NCBI GenBank assembly: GCA_003553795.1
Contig: PWFH01000168.1
Location: 1 to 44,843, forward strand
DNA: 44,843 nucleotides
Direction of reading: 5' to 3'
DNA from: Egibacter sp.
GTDB lineage: Bacteria; Actinomycetota; Nitriliruptoria; Euzebyales; Egibacteraceae
This document shows positions 8,061-16,867 of the stretch, one piece after another; within the stretch, counting starts at the first letter, position 1, and every line of letters starts with the position of its first letter. The notes beneath the pieces are model-generated. The model did not search any database. It saw only the letters and a program-made list of their open reading frames with translations, and was not told where the DNA came from. The translations under genes and the position numbers were made by a program.

Positions 8061-9848
8061 TTGAGCGGCGTGGAGGCGGCCTGGCGCCGACGCTTCCGCG
8101 CGCCGCAGGTCTCGCTGCCCCACGCCCCACCGGAGGCGCCGGGGCGCTGCGTCTACGCGACGAGCGCCTCGGGGGTCTGGCAGCTCGCCACCTGGGACCT
8201 CGACGACGGGCAGCACCGGACGATCACCGACAAGCCCACCGGCGTGCGAGCGGGGCAGGTCAGCCCTGACGGCACCGGGGTCGTGTGGTTCGACGACGGC
8301 GACGGCGACGAGGTCGGCCGCTACGTCGTCACCCCCTTCGAGGGCGGGGCCGCCCGGGACCTGCTCGGCGAGGAGGTCGCCGAGGGCTGGGCCGCGGGCC
8401 TCGCCCAGCGCCCCGGACGGACCGTGGCCGGGCTCGCCGACCGCGACGGCTTCCACGTCTGGGTCGACGACGCCGCGGGCCTGCGCCGCCTCGACGACTT
8501 CAGCCACCCCCTCGGCGTCGCCGACCTCTCGCCCGACGGACGGCTCGTGGCGATCGAGCACGCCGAGCACGGCGACGTCCTGCACCCCTCGACGCGCGTC
8601 TACGACGCCGTCGACGGGCGCTGCCTCCTCGACCTCGGCGATGCCGACGCGACCCTCGTGCCGGTGGCGTTCAGCCCCGTGCCCGGCGACACCCGCCTCG
8701 CCCTCGCCGGCGACCACCACGGACGGCTGCTGCCTGAGCTCGTCGACGTCGCCACCGGCGAGCGCCGTGTCCTCGGCGCCGACCTGCCCGGTGAGGTCGA
8801 CCTCGCCGACTTCTGGCCCGACGGTCGCAGGGTGCTGCTGCGCGCCGAGCACGAGGGCCGCAGCACCCTGGCCGTCCTCGACCTCGAGCGCGACGCCCTG
8901 ACCCCCCTCGAGGTGGGGCCGGGCACCGTCGGTGGCGCGCTCGTGCGGCCCGACGGCGCGGTGTGGTACCGCTTCGGCAGCGCCGCCGAGCCCGCCCGCC
9001 CGCGCGTCCGCGACACCGTCGGCGACCGGGTCCTGCTCGCGCCCGAGGGGGAGCCCGCGCCGCCGGGCTCGCCGTACCACGCGCTGCGCTACCCCAACGA
9101 GGACGGCGAGGAGGTGCACGCCTTCCTCGCCCTGCCCGACGGGCAGGCGCCGTTCCCGCTCGTCGTCGAGGTCCACGGCGGGCCGGCCGCGCACGTCAGC
9201 GACCATCTCGACCCCTACGTCCAGGCCTGGGTCGACCACGGCTTCGCGGTGCTGCAGCCGAACTACCGCGGCTCGACAGGCTTCGGCAAGGCCTGGGAGG
9301 AACGCCTCATCGGCGACCCGGGCGGCCCGGAGCTCGCCGACCTGCGCTGCGGGCGCGACCACCTCGTCGCCGACGGCCTCGCCGACCCCGGGCGCGTCGT
9401 CCTCGCGGGGGCGTCCTGGGGCGGCTACCTCACCCTGCTCGGCCTCGGCACCCAGCCGGAGAGCTGGAGCCTCGGGGTGGCCACGGTGCCCGTCGCCGAC
9501 TACCTCTCGGCCTACCGCGACGAGTCCCCCGACCTCCAGGCCTACGACCGCGGGCTCTTCGGGGGCTCGCCCGAGGAGCTGCCCGCGCTCTACCGGGAGC
9601 GCTCACCGCTGACCCACGTCGACGGCGTGGCCGCTCCGGTGCTCGTCATCACCGGGGCCAACGACACGCGCTGCCCCCTGCCCCAGGTCGAGGGCTACGT
9701 CGCCGCGCTCGCCGAGCGTGGGGTCGACCACCACTTCGACGTCTTCGAGGCCGGCCACGGCTCCCTCGCCGTCGACGAGCAGATCCGCCAGCAGGGGCTC
9801 GCGCTGGCCTTCGCCGCCGCCCGCCTCGGCACGCCCGGGCCGCGCTGA
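8061..9848 (+). CDS. S9-family serine peptidase (prolyl oligopeptidase/acylaminoacyl-peptidase type)
   Basis: Cytosolic peptidase or esterase of 595 residues. An N-terminal beta-propeller-like half of about 350 residues has repeated blade strands such as GQVSPDGTGVVWFDDG and VADLSPDGRLVAIEH. It is followed by an alpha/beta-hydrolase domain with an HGGP oxyanion motif, nucleophile Ser452 in GASWGGY, acid Asp535 in GANDTRCP and base His566 in EAGHGS. This is the S9C pattern. The TTG at 8061 is chosen because GGAGG lies 6 nt before it; the GTG at 8070 is the alternative. No signal peptide. Exact peptide specificity cannot be read from the sequence. Confidence 0.88.
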   Translation: MSGVEAAWRRRFRAPQVSLPHAPPEAPGRCVYATSASGVWQLATWDLDDGQHRTITDKPTGVRAGQVSPDGTGVVWFDDGDGDEVGRYVVTPFEGGAARDLLGEEVAEGWAAGLAQRPGRTVAGLADRDGFHVWVDDAAGLRRLDDFSHPLGVADLSPDGRLVAIEHAEHGDVLHPSTRVYDAVDGRCLLDLGDADATLVPVAFSPVPGDTRLALAGDHHGRLLPELVDVATGERRVLGADLPGEVDLADFWPDGRRVLLRAEHEGRSTLAVLDLERDALTPLEVGPGTVGGALVRPDGAVWYRFGSAAEPARPRVRDTVGDRVLLAPEGEPAPPGSPYHALRYPNEDGEEVHAFLALPDGQAPFPLVVEVHGGPAAHVSDHLDPYVQAWVDHGFAVLQPNYRGSTGFGKAWEERLIGDPGGPELADLRCGRDHLVADGLADPGRVVLAGASWGGYLTLLGLGTQPESWSLGVATVPVADYLSAYRDESPDLQAYDRGLFGGSPEELPALYRERSPLTHVDGVAAPVLVITGANDTRCPLPQVEGYVAALAERGVDHHFDVFEAGHGSLAVDEQIRQQGLALAFAAARLGTPGPR

Positions 9849-9894
9849 CCCGCCGGCCCGGCGGTCCCGCCAGGCCTGCGCCCCGGCTGGGCGC

Positions 9895-10779
9895 TCAGCC
9901 TTGCGTGGCGCGGCGCGCGCCGGCGCGCAGGAGCAGGCGCAGCGCAGCGAACGCCGCGACGCCGAGGGCGACGACGAGCACGCTGTGGACCGACGCCGGT
10001 GGGGCCTCGAGCGTCCGGCCGTCACCGAGCCACGGCCAGAGCGCGCGCAGCGCCCCGACCATGAGCCCGGTCAGCGCCGCCATCGTGAGGTCGTGGCGCC
10101 GGGCGAGGAGGGTCTCGAGGAGCCTCGCGAACGCCCCGAGCCCGATGACGGCCCCCGCAGCGAAGGTCGCGATGTAGACGACGTCGAGCTCGCGCAGCGC
10201 GGTGAGGGTGGCCTCGTAGATCCCCAGCGCCGCGAGCAGGAAGGCCCCCGAGACCCCGGGCAGGATCATCGCGCAGATCGCCACCGCCGCCGACGACGCG
10301 ATGCGCAGCGTCGAAGGGTCCCCTGCGGCGAGCTCGGGCAGCCCGACGAGGGTGAACGCGAGGAGCGCCGCGCCACCGGCGAGGGCGTAGGAGCCGGGGC
10401 CGCGCTTGCGGATGCGGCCCCACGGCAAGGCCAGCGAGGCGACGATGAGACCGAAGAACACCGCGGAGGTCTCCGCCCGGTAGGCCTCGAGCAGCGGGGG
10501 GATGAGCACCGAGCCGGCGCCGATCGCGAGGGCGATGCCGCCGGCGAGCGGCAGCACGAGCGGCCAGTCGACCTCGGCCAGCCGGGCCCGGGCGGCGGCC
10601 GGCCCCCCGCGGACGAGGGCGGCGGGCGCGGCGGTGGCCGCGCGAATCGAGGAGACGAGCCGGGCGTAGATCCCGACGACGAGCGCGACGGTGCCCCCCG
10701 AGACCCCCGGCACGACGTCGGCGGCGCCCATGAGCAGCCCCTGGGCGAGGTGGACGAGCGGACGCGGTGCGGCGGGCAT
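9895..10779 (-). CDS. DUF368 membrane protein, undecaprenyl-phosphate translocase PopT-like
   Basis: Polytopic membrane protein of 294 residues. It carries the two family-defining repeated motifs: GAADVVPGVSGGTVALVVG near residue 20 and CAMILPGVSGAFLLAALG near residue 170, which reflect an internal duplication. About eight to nine hydrophobic segments follow one another with short loops. DUF368 proteins (PopT) have been shown in other bacteria to recycle the C55-P lipid carrier across the membrane for wall polymer synthesis; that role here is by family. It converges with the S9 peptidase, 46 bp apart, and is divergent from the RecB-like nuclease. A -10 box lies 6 nt before the ATG. Confidence 0.88.
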   Translation of the reverse strand: MPAAPRPLVHLAQGLLMGAADVVPGVSGGTVALVVGIYARLVSSIRAATAAPAALVRGGPAAARARLAEVDWPLVLPLAGGIALAIGAGSVLIPPLLEAYRAETSAVFFGLIVASLALPWGRIRKRGPGSYALAGGAALLAFTLVGLPELAAGDPSTLRIASSAAVAICAMILPGVSGAFLLAALGIYEATLTALRELDVVYIATFAAGAVIGLGAFARLLETLLARRHDLTMAALTGLMVGALRALWPWLGDGRTLEAPPASVHSVLVVALGVAAFAALRLLLRAGARRATQG

Positions 10780-10785
10780 GGGGCG

Positions 10786-10791
10786 AGGCTA
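10786..10791 (-). promoter_or_regulatory. -10 box TAGCCT for the DUF368 gene
   Basis: Minus-strand TAGCCT, then 6 nt, then the ATG at 10779. The spacing is that of a leaderless mRNA. It shares a 61-bp divergent region with the nuclease promoter. Confidence 0.5.
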
Positions 10792-10827
10792 CCGCCGGCG
10801 GGAATGCCGGCGATCACCCCCGGCCGC

Positions 10828-10833
10828 TACCCT
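10828..10833 (+). promoter_or_regulatory. -10 box TACCCT for the RecB-like nuclease gene
   Basis: TACCCT followed by 7 nt and the ATG at 10841. No Shine-Dalgarno sequence is present in the gap, again suggesting a leaderless transcript. Confidence 0.5.
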
Positions 10834-10840
10834 GCCGGCC

Positions 10841-11776
10841 ATGACCCCGCGTCCTGCGCCCGCGACCGCCGATCTCCTCGGGACCTCGCCCGACGACGGC
10901 GGGCCGACGCTGCGGCTGTCGTTCAGCCGGGTCGACACCTACCGCCAGTGCCCGCTGAAGTACCGCTACCGCTACGTCGACGGCCTGCCCGAGCGCCCGA
11001 GCCCCCACCTGTCGTTCGGCTCCTCGATCCACCGGGCGCTCGAGGCCTTCTGGGACCGCAAGCTGCCGGACCCGCCACCGCTGCAGACGCTGCTCGACGC
11101 GCTCTACGACGGCTGGGACTCCAGCGGCTTCGCCGAGGTCGAGCGCGACGAGCAGGTGCGCTACTACCACCACGCCCGCGACGTCCTCGCCGCCCACCAC
11201 CACCGCTTCGCCGACGTCGCCCTCACCCCGGTGGCCGTCGAGCAGTGGTTCCGCCTGCCGCTGCCCGACGGCCTCGAGGTCGTCGGCGCGATCGACCTCG
11301 TCGAGCCCGCCGAGGGGGGCGGGCTCGGGGTCGTCGACTGGAAGACCAACCGCCGGGCCAAGAGCCGCGAGGAGGTGGCCTCCAGCCTGCAGCTCGCGAT
11401 CTACGCCCTCGCCGTCGAGCACCTCTGGGGCCAGCCCCCGGCGTGGGTGGCCCTCGACTTCGTCGTGCCCGGCGTGCGCGTGACGGTGCCCCGCGAGGCC
11501 ATCGACACCGACGCCGCGGTCACGGCGATCCGCGAGGTCGCCGCGGCGGTGCGCGGGGAGGCGTTCGCGCCGCGGCCCTCACCGCTGTGCGACTGGTGCG
11601 ACTTCCGGGCCGAGTGCCCGGCCTTCGCCGGCGAGGGCCCCGACGTCGCCGGCACGGCGCTCACCGAGCTGCGGCGCCTGCGGCGGCGCCAGGCACGCGA
11701 CGCCGAACGCGCCGCCACGCTCGAGCGCGTCGTCCGCGAGCGCCTCGGCGAGCAGGCGCTCGCCGAGCTCGACTGA
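10841..11776 (+). CDS. Stand-alone RecB-family PD-(D/E)XK nuclease with Fe-S cluster cysteines
   Basis: Single-domain nuclease of 311 residues resembling the C-terminal nuclease domain of RecB/AddB and Cas4. The start FSRVDTYRQCPLKYRYRY is the typical N-terminal motif. GAIDLV (Asp152) and VVDWKTN (Asp166, Lys168) give the metal-binding D...DxK core, and a QLAIYAL helix follows. Cys37 with Cys250, Cys253 and Cys259 (CDWCDFRAEC) has the C-x(n)-C-x2-C-x5-C layout that holds a 4Fe-4S staple in this group. There is no helicase domain and no CRISPR context. Stand-alone members are common in actinobacteria and probably act in DNA end processing. Confidence 0.9.
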   Translation: MTPRPAPATADLLGTSPDDGGPTLRLSFSRVDTYRQCPLKYRYRYVDGLPERPSPHLSFGSSIHRALEAFWDRKLPDPPPLQTLLDALYDGWDSSGFAEVERDEQVRYYHHARDVLAAHHHRFADVALTPVAVEQWFRLPLPDGLEVVGAIDLVEPAEGGGLGVVDWKTNRRAKSREEVASSLQLAIYALAVEHLWGQPPAWVALDFVVPGVRVTVPREAIDTDAAVTAIREVAAAVRGEAFAPRPSPLCDWCDFRAECPAFAGEGPDVAGTALTELRRLRRRQARDAERAATLERVVRERLGEQALAELD

Positions 11777-11815
11777 GGGCCGCCCGGGGCGGGTGACCGA
11801 CGCCGGGCGCCCGGC

Positions 11816-12667
11816 TCAGCGCGGCTCGGCGTCGACCGCGGTCGGCGACGGCACGCCGAGGCGCTGCTCGAGGGCGAGGGCGACGCCGTCGTCGTCGTTG
11901 CTCGCGGTGACCGCGTCGGCGACCTCGTGCACCGAGGGGTGGGCGTTGGCCACGGCCACCCCGGTGCCCGCCCAGGCGAGCATCGGGATGTCGTTGGGCA
12001 TGTCGCCGAAGGCGAGGACCTCCCCGGGCTCGGCGCCGAGCCCGGCCACGACGTCGGCGAGGCCGGCTGCCTTGTTGACGCCTGGGGCGGCGACCTCGAG
12101 GAGCGTCGCGCTCGAGTACGTGCACTCCCCCTGCCCGTCGAGGACCTCCGCGGCGGCCTCGAGGAGCTCGCCGAAGCCCAGCGCGGGGTGGCGCACGAGG
12201 AGCTTGGCGACCGGCTCGCCGTCGACCCAGCCGGCGTCGTCGACGACGGCGTCGCCGGGGATCGGCCACTCGTTGTGCTCGGCGAAGCGCCGCTCGCAGC
12301 GGAACTCCCGCGCTCCCTCGACGGCGAAGGCCACGCCCGGCAGGCGCGCGCGCAGCGCGGCCCCGAGCTCGGCGACGACCGCCGTCGACAGCGTCCGCGC
12401 GGCGACGACCTCGTCGTGGCGCGCGTCGTAGAGGACCGCCCCGTTGGCGCACACCACGGGGGTGTCGAGGTCGAGCGAGCGGGCGAGGTCGACGACGTAG
12501 CGGGTGGGCCGCCCGGTCGCGAGCACGACGTGGCCGCCGGCCTCACGCACCGCGGCCAGGGCGTGGCGGGAGCGCGCCGACAGTCCGCCGGTCGAGGTCA
12601 GCAGCGTGCCGTCGAGATCGGAGGCGACGACGTCGGTGGGACGCCGCCGCGCGGGCCTGCTCGTCAT
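11816..12667 (-). CDS. Cof-type HAD-IIB sugar-phosphate phosphatase-like protein
   Basis: Cytosolic HAD phosphatase of 283 residues. Motif I is ASDLDGTLLTS, motif II VVLATGRP, the C2B cap lies in the middle (about residues 85-185), and motif IV is LAFGDMPNDIPML. The NKAAGLADVV segment with Lys is the usual motif III of the Cof subfamily, whose members hydrolyse sugar phosphates or pyridoxal phosphate. The ATG at 12667 has AGGAG 7 nt before it. It is the last gene of the minus-strand run that starts with the PotD-like lipoprotein, but a 127-bp gap separates it from the isochorismatase gene, so it may have its own promoter. Confidence 0.88.
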   Translation of the reverse strand: MTSRPARRRPTDVVASDLDGTLLTSTGGLSARSRHALAAVREAGGHVVLATGRPTRYVVDLARSLDLDTPVVCANGAVLYDARHDEVVAARTLSTAVVAELGAALRARLPGVAFAVEGAREFRCERRFAEHNEWPIPGDAVVDDAGWVDGEPVAKLLVRHPALGFGELLEAAAEVLDGQGECTYSSATLLEVAAPGVNKAAGLADVVAGLGAEPGEVLAFGDMPNDIPMLAWAGTGVAVANAHPSVHEVADAVTASNDDDGVALALEQRLGVPSPTAVDAEPR

Positions 12668-12794
12668 GCCATCTCCTGGGCCGGCCTCGCGCGCGTGACG
12701 GGCGCGCGGGGCGCGGGCGATCGACCTTCGGCTCAGCCTACCCGCGGCCCCGGAGGACAGACATGCCCCGTGCCCCGCGAGCGCCCCGCCGCGC

Positions 12795-13400
12795 TCACCC
12801 GAGGGCGAAGGACCGGGCGATGGCCTCCTCGGCGGTGGCCAGCCGGACCTGCTCCGGCAGTCGCGCCGCGGCGGCCAGCAGCCCCGCATGCCCCTGCGGG
12901 TCGGGGCCGACGAGCGCGTCGGTGACGAGGGTCACCGCCACCCCGTCGTCGACGGCGGCGTAGAGCGTCGCGGCGACGCAGCAGTCGGTCTCGCAGCCGG
13001 CGACGACGAGCTCGCTGCCCGCGGGGTCGCCGAGCCGGGCCTGCAGCGCGGGGAGGCCGTAGGCGCCATACGTCGACTTGTCGACGACCGCGGCGCCGTC
13101 GGGCACCGCCGCGGCGACGGGCTCGAGCAGCTCCCAGTGCGCCGGGTCCTCCTCGAGGTCGGCCCAGCGCTCGGCGAAGGCGCGCCAGCGGCCGCGACCG
13201 TCGGGGACGAGGCGGTGGCGGGTCAGCACCGAGGCGGGCCCGAAGGCCGTGAGCAGCGCGGCGACCGGCGGCAGGATCCCCTCGACGCCGGGAACCTCCC
13301 ACGGTGCTCCGGGGCCGACGACCCGCTGGAGGTCGACGACGACGAGGGCGCGGCGGTCGACGGCCGCGCCCGTCTGCTCCGCGCGTTGGCGCTCAGGCAC
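12795..13400 (-). CDS. Isochorismatase-like (nicotinamidase-related) cysteine hydrolase
   Basis: Cytosolic hydrolase of 201 residues with the catalytic triad of the family: Asp23 in VVVDLQ, Lys108 in VVDKSTYGAYG and Cys141 in CETDCCVAATLYAA. The cis-peptide region before the cysteine is present. Substrates in this family include isochorismate, nicotinamide, N-carbamoyl compounds and other amides, so the substrate is open. The GTG start at 13400 overlaps the stop of the glycosidase gene by 8 nt, indicating translational coupling to the transporter-glycosidase operon. Confidence 0.85.
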   Translation of the reverse strand: MPERQRAEQTGAAVDRRALVVVDLQRVVGPGAPWEVPGVEGILPPVAALLTAFGPASVLTRHRLVPDGRGRWRAFAERWADLEEDPAHWELLEPVAAAVPDGAAVVDKSTYGAYGLPALQARLGDPAGSELVVAGCETDCCVAATLYAAVDDGVAVTLVTDALVGPDPQGHAGLLAAAARLPEQVRLATAEEAIARSFALG

Positions 13401-15678
13401 CGTCGTCGCTCCCCGAGAGCAGCAGCGTCACCGCGACGGGCCGCTCACGCGGCCCGACGCTCACGCCCACCCCGGCGCCGTCACGCTCGGCCTCGACGGC
13501 CCGGCCATCGACGAGCGCCGCGGCGAGCGTCCCCGCCGCGGGCTCCAGGCGCACCCGGGCCGGGGCGCTGCCGGCGGGCAGGGTCAGCCGCAGCAGGTCG
13601 GCCTCGGCGTCGACGCCGGTAAGATGGTCGGCGCCGTCGACGCGCAGGCGCGGGCCGCGGGGCGGGGCGACGTCGAGCCCGCCGTCGCGGGCGGCGACGT
13701 GCCACCACCGCCCGTCGAGCAGCGTCGCACCGCTGCCAGGTCCGAGCCGGGCGCCGTCCCAGGGGGTGACGTCGCCGACCTCGGCGAGGGCGAGCAGCGG
13801 CAGCAGCGCCGACCACGTGTAGAAGGTGTCGACGTCGGGCTCGAGGTGGTCGCCGTCGGCGCGCACGTCGTAGTGCTCGAGCGCGGCGCGCTCGTCACGC
13901 CACGGCCCGGCGAACAGCGCCCACGCCCGCTCGGCGAGCTCGGCGGCGACCGCCCGGTGGCCGCTGCGGTGCAGGCCGAGGTGGACGAGGAAGGACAGCG
14001 GCGGCCAGACGCGCCCGCGCCAGTACGCGCCGTCGGCGGTGGCGGCCTCCCGCAGGGCGTTCGACGGCAGCGCCGGCGCGCCCCAGAACCCCTCGGGGTC
14101 GCAGAGGTGGCCCTCGACGAGGGCTTCGGCCTGCGCCTCCTCGGCGATCCCGGCGAGCAGCGGGTAGAAGCTCGTCGGCGACAGCGAGGGGCTGAACGTC
14201 CCGTCACCGCGCCGCCCGGCGAAGACCCCCCGCTCGTCGTCCCAGAGGTGGCGGCGCACCGCCTCGGCGCGGCGTGCGGCGGCCTCGGCGAGGGCGTCGG
14301 CCTCGGCGGCCCGCCCGGCGTCGCGGGCGATCCCCGCGAGCACCTGCCCATCGAGGGCGTGCAGGGCGTTGAGGCCGACCTCGGCGAGGTCGAGCACGCC
14401 GCTGTCGGTGAGCCCGACGCCGTCGAACATCGGCGAGTTGTCCATCGACGACTCGTTGCGCGCGGCGAGGTCGGTGCCGACGTAGAGGCCCCGGCCGGTC
14501 GGCGAGGTCCCGTAGGCGAGCAGCCCGTCCCCGGCGGCGCGGTGCCGCTCCCACCAGTGGTGGGCGCGCAGGAGCGTGTCGAGGTGGCGCCGCGGCAGCG
14601 AGCGGTCGCCGAGCCGCGCGGCGCACTGCCAGACCACGAGCGCGGCGAGCGGCGGGTGGGACCGGTCGACCCATTCGGTGCGCGCGCTGAGCAGGCACGG
14701 CAGGTTGCCGGCGGGCTGCGCGCCGTGCAGCACCGCCTCGAGGTTGGCCGCGACGAGCTCGGCGTCGCCGAGCGTGGCGGCGAGCAGCGCGGCGTAGAGG
14801 ACGTCGCTCTGCCAGACGAGCCAGCCGCCGAACTTCCGGCTCGTCCAGTGCCGGCTGAGCGCCGTGGCGACCCGGGCGTTGGCGGGGTCCCAGCAGGTGT
14901 TCCAGGCGAGGACGTCGCGCACCGCTGCGGAGGCCTCCCCGCCGGCCTCGGTCCCGGCGCGCCGGCCCGCGGCGGCGATCGTGGCGTCGGCCTCGGTGAG
15001 GGCGGCCCGCGCCGCACCCTCGGCGGCCTCGGCGTCGGTGGCGAGCGCGGCGGCGAAGCGCACCGTCGCGGTGGCCTCGTGGTTGAAGCGGGCCACCGCC
15101 GCGCCCGGCTCGGCGACCGGCTCCCGCTGCGGCGGGAAGTAGCCCTCGGCCTCGAGCTCGGTCGTGGCCTCAACGGCCGTGGCGTAGCCGCCGCAGACCG
15201 CCGGCTCGGGGTCGCAGACCACCGCGAGGTGCTCGCTGCGCGCCGTCGCGCGCAGCACGACACCGCCCGCGCCGGGCTCGGCGGGGCGCTCGGGCACCGC
15301 CCCGAGCGTGGCGTCGTCGAGCCGGCCACCGGCGGCGTCGCGCTCGAGGACGAGCAACGTCCAGAGCCGCAGCCGCAGCTCCTCGGCGTGCTCGATGGCG
15401 ACCCGGCCGACGATCGTCGTCGGGGCGTCGCGGTCCTTGGCGACCTCGAGGCGCAGACGGCTGCCGGCGACGTCGAGCTCAGCCTCGACGTAGGCGCCGT
15501 CGAGGGTGTGGGCGCCGAGCCGCACGCCCTCGGCGCCGGCGAAGTCGACGACGCGCCCGGCGCGTCCGCTGTAGCCGGCGACGCGCAGCTGCAGTCCGCT
15601 CGCGACGTCGCTGAGCGCCGTCGGGTACGCCGGGTGGTGCGTGCCCCACCGGCGGTCGGCGCTGACCGGCCTCACCAT
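13393..15678 (-). CDS. GH63/MGH1-like glycoside hydrolase, 761 residues
   Basis: Probable cytosolic glycosidase with an (alpha/alpha)6 barrel. An N-terminal beta-sandwich domain (about residues 1-230) is followed by the barrel, with the family motifs ESSMDNSPMFDG near residue 411 and AYWRGRVWPPLSFLVHLGL near residue 553, then DTFYTWSALLPLLAL and a C-terminal beta domain. These resemble GH63 enzymes such as bacterial mannosylglycerate/glucosylglycerate hydrolases and the MGH1-like domain, although the protein is longer than the roughly 450-residue hydrolases. No signal peptide is seen, so the substrate should be intracellular or imported. It lies 52 bp after the ATPase gene of a PotABCD-like transporter and overlaps the isochorismatase-like gene. 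Substrate unknown. Confidence 0.8.
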   Translation of the reverse strand: MVRPVSADRRWGTHHPAYPTALSDVASGLQLRVAGYSGRAGRVVDFAGAEGVRLGAHTLDGAYVEAELDVAGSRLRLEVAKDRDAPTTIVGRVAIEHAEELRLRLWTLLVLERDAAGGRLDDATLGAVPERPAEPGAGGVVLRATARSEHLAVVCDPEPAVCGGYATAVEATTELEAEGYFPPQREPVAEPGAAVARFNHEATATVRFAAALATDAEAAEGAARAALTEADATIAAAGRRAGTEAGGEASAAVRDVLAWNTCWDPANARVATALSRHWTSRKFGGWLVWQSDVLYAALLAATLGDAELVAANLEAVLHGAQPAGNLPCLLSARTEWVDRSHPPLAALVVWQCAARLGDRSLPRRHLDTLLRAHHWWERHRAAGDGLLAYGTSPTGRGLYVGTDLAARNESSMDNSPMFDGVGLTDSGVLDLAEVGLNALHALDGQVLAGIARDAGRAAEADALAEAAARRAEAVRRHLWDDERGVFAGRRGDGTFSPSLSPTSFYPLLAGIAEEAQAEALVEGHLCDPEGFWGAPALPSNALREAATADGAYWRGRVWPPLSFLVHLGLHRSGHRAVAAELAERAWALFAGPWRDERAALEHYDVRADGDHLEPDVDTFYTWSALLPLLALAEVGDVTPWDGARLGPGSGATLLDGRWWHVAARDGGLDVAPPRGPRLRVDGADHLTGVDAEADLLRLTLPAGSAPARVRLEPAAGTLAAALVDGRAVEAERDGAGVGVSVGPRERPVAVTLLLSGSDDGA

Positions 15679-15730
15679 CGCCGGACCCCCACGCAGGAGC
15701 GCCGGCCTCGCGCGGCGGCGGCCGGGGCGC

Positions 15731-16861
15731 TCACGGCCGGGATCCCGCGGGCGCGGTGGCCTCGGTGGCCTCGGTCGGCTCGGCGGCGGGCTCCTCGAGG
15801 ACGTGGACGTCGTCGGGCGCAGCGTGCAGCGACACCTCGACGCCCTCCTCGAGGCGGGCGACCTGGGAGGACAGCACGGTGAGCGCGAGCTCGCCGAGCT
15901 CGCTGTCGAGTCGGCACTCCCCCACCTGACCGCTGAGCTGGACGCTGCGCACCGTCGCGCGCAGGGCGAGGCCGTCGGGCGCGGCGCCGTCGTCGCCGGC
16001 GAGGCGCCAGCGCTCAGGCCGCACGCAGACCGTCACGCGGTCGCCGGTGCGGGAGCCCTCGGGCAGGATGAGACCGTGCGCGGGCAGGCCGCCGAGGTCG
16101 ATCCGGCTCGGCTCGACGGCGTCGACCGTGGCGGGCAGGAGGTTCGCGCTGCCAAGGAAGGTCGCCACGAAGCGGCTGCGCGGGTGGCTGTAGACCTCGG
16201 CGGGGCGGCCCTCCTGGCGCACCTCGCCGGCGTCGAGGACCATGAGCCGGTCGCCGAGCGCGAGCGCCTCCTCCTGATCGTGGGTCACGATGATCGCCGT
16301 GACCCCGGCCTCGCGCTGGATGCGCCGCAGCTCGACCTGCATCTCCTGGCGGATCTTGCGGTCGAGGGCGCTGAGCGGCTCGTCGAGCAGGAGCGCCTTG
16401 GGTCGGGTCACGAGCGCGCGGGCGAGCGCGACGCGCTGCTGCTGGCCGCCCGAGAGCTCGTCGGGGTAGCGCGCCTCCATCTCCGGCAGGCCGACGAGGG
16501 CGAGCAGCCTGGTGACCTCGGCGCGCTGCTCGCGCGCGCGCACCCGGCGCATGCGCAGCCCGAAGCCGACGTTCTCGCCGACGGTGAGGTGCGGGAAGAG
16601 CGCGTAGCTCTGGAAGACGATGCCGAGGTCGCGGCGCTCGGGCGGCACGCCGCTGACGTCCGAGCCGTCGAGGACGACCCGGCCGGCGTCGGGGGCGACG
16701 AAGCCGCCGAGGACCTTGAGGATCGAGGTCTTGCCCGAGCCCGACGGCCCGACCATCGCGTAGAACTCGCCGTCAGCGACATCGATCGACAGCCCCCGCA
16801 GGACCGGCGGGCCCTCGGGGCTGTAGGACATCCAGACCTCGTCGAGGCGAAGGTCAGCCAT
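15731..16861 (-). CDS. potA: ABC transporter ATP-binding subunit, PotA-like
   Basis: ATPase of 376 residues for the import system encoded just upstream. Walker A is GPSGSGKT (residues 38-45), followed by the Q-loop region VFQSYALFPHLTV, the signature LSGGQQQR, Walker B ALLLDEPLSALD and the H-loop VTHDQEEAL. The C-terminal third is a TOBE/OB-fold domain (VRPERWRL), as in PotA, UgpC and related regulatory ATPases. The gene begins 6 bp after the PotC-like permease gene. The C-terminal tail (AAEPTEATEATAPAG) looks disordered. The PotA name is by family; the substrate could be other than polyamine. Confidence 0.88.
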   Translation of the reverse strand: MADLRLDEVWMSYSPEGPPVLRGLSIDVADGEFYAMVGPSGSGKTSILKVLGGFVAPDAGRVVLDGSDVSGVPPERRDLGIVFQSYALFPHLTVGENVGFGLRMRRVRAREQRAEVTRLLALVGLPEMEARYPDELSGGQQQRVALARALVTRPKALLLDEPLSALDRKIRQEMQVELRRIQREAGVTAIIVTHDQEEALALGDRLMVLDAGEVRQEGRPAEVYSHPRSRFVATFLGSANLLPATVDAVEPSRIDLGGLPAHGLILPEGSRTGDRVTVCVRPERWRLAGDDGAAPDGLALRATVRSVQLSGQVGECRLDSELGELALTVLSSQVARLEEGVEVSLHAAPDDVHVLEEPAAEPTEATEATAPAGSRP

Positions 16862-16867
16862 GGGCGC

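Noticed and set aside
9850-9865. Terminator hairpin between the S9 peptidase and DUF368 genes
   Set aside because: Only a short ccgcc/ggcgg stem is present in very GC-rich sequence; not distinguishable from chance.
10841-11776. Cas4 of a CRISPR adaptation module
   Set aside because: Although the nuclease shares the Fe-S cysteine layout, there is no Cas1/Cas2 or array nearby; it is the common stand-alone RecB-like actinobacterial protein.
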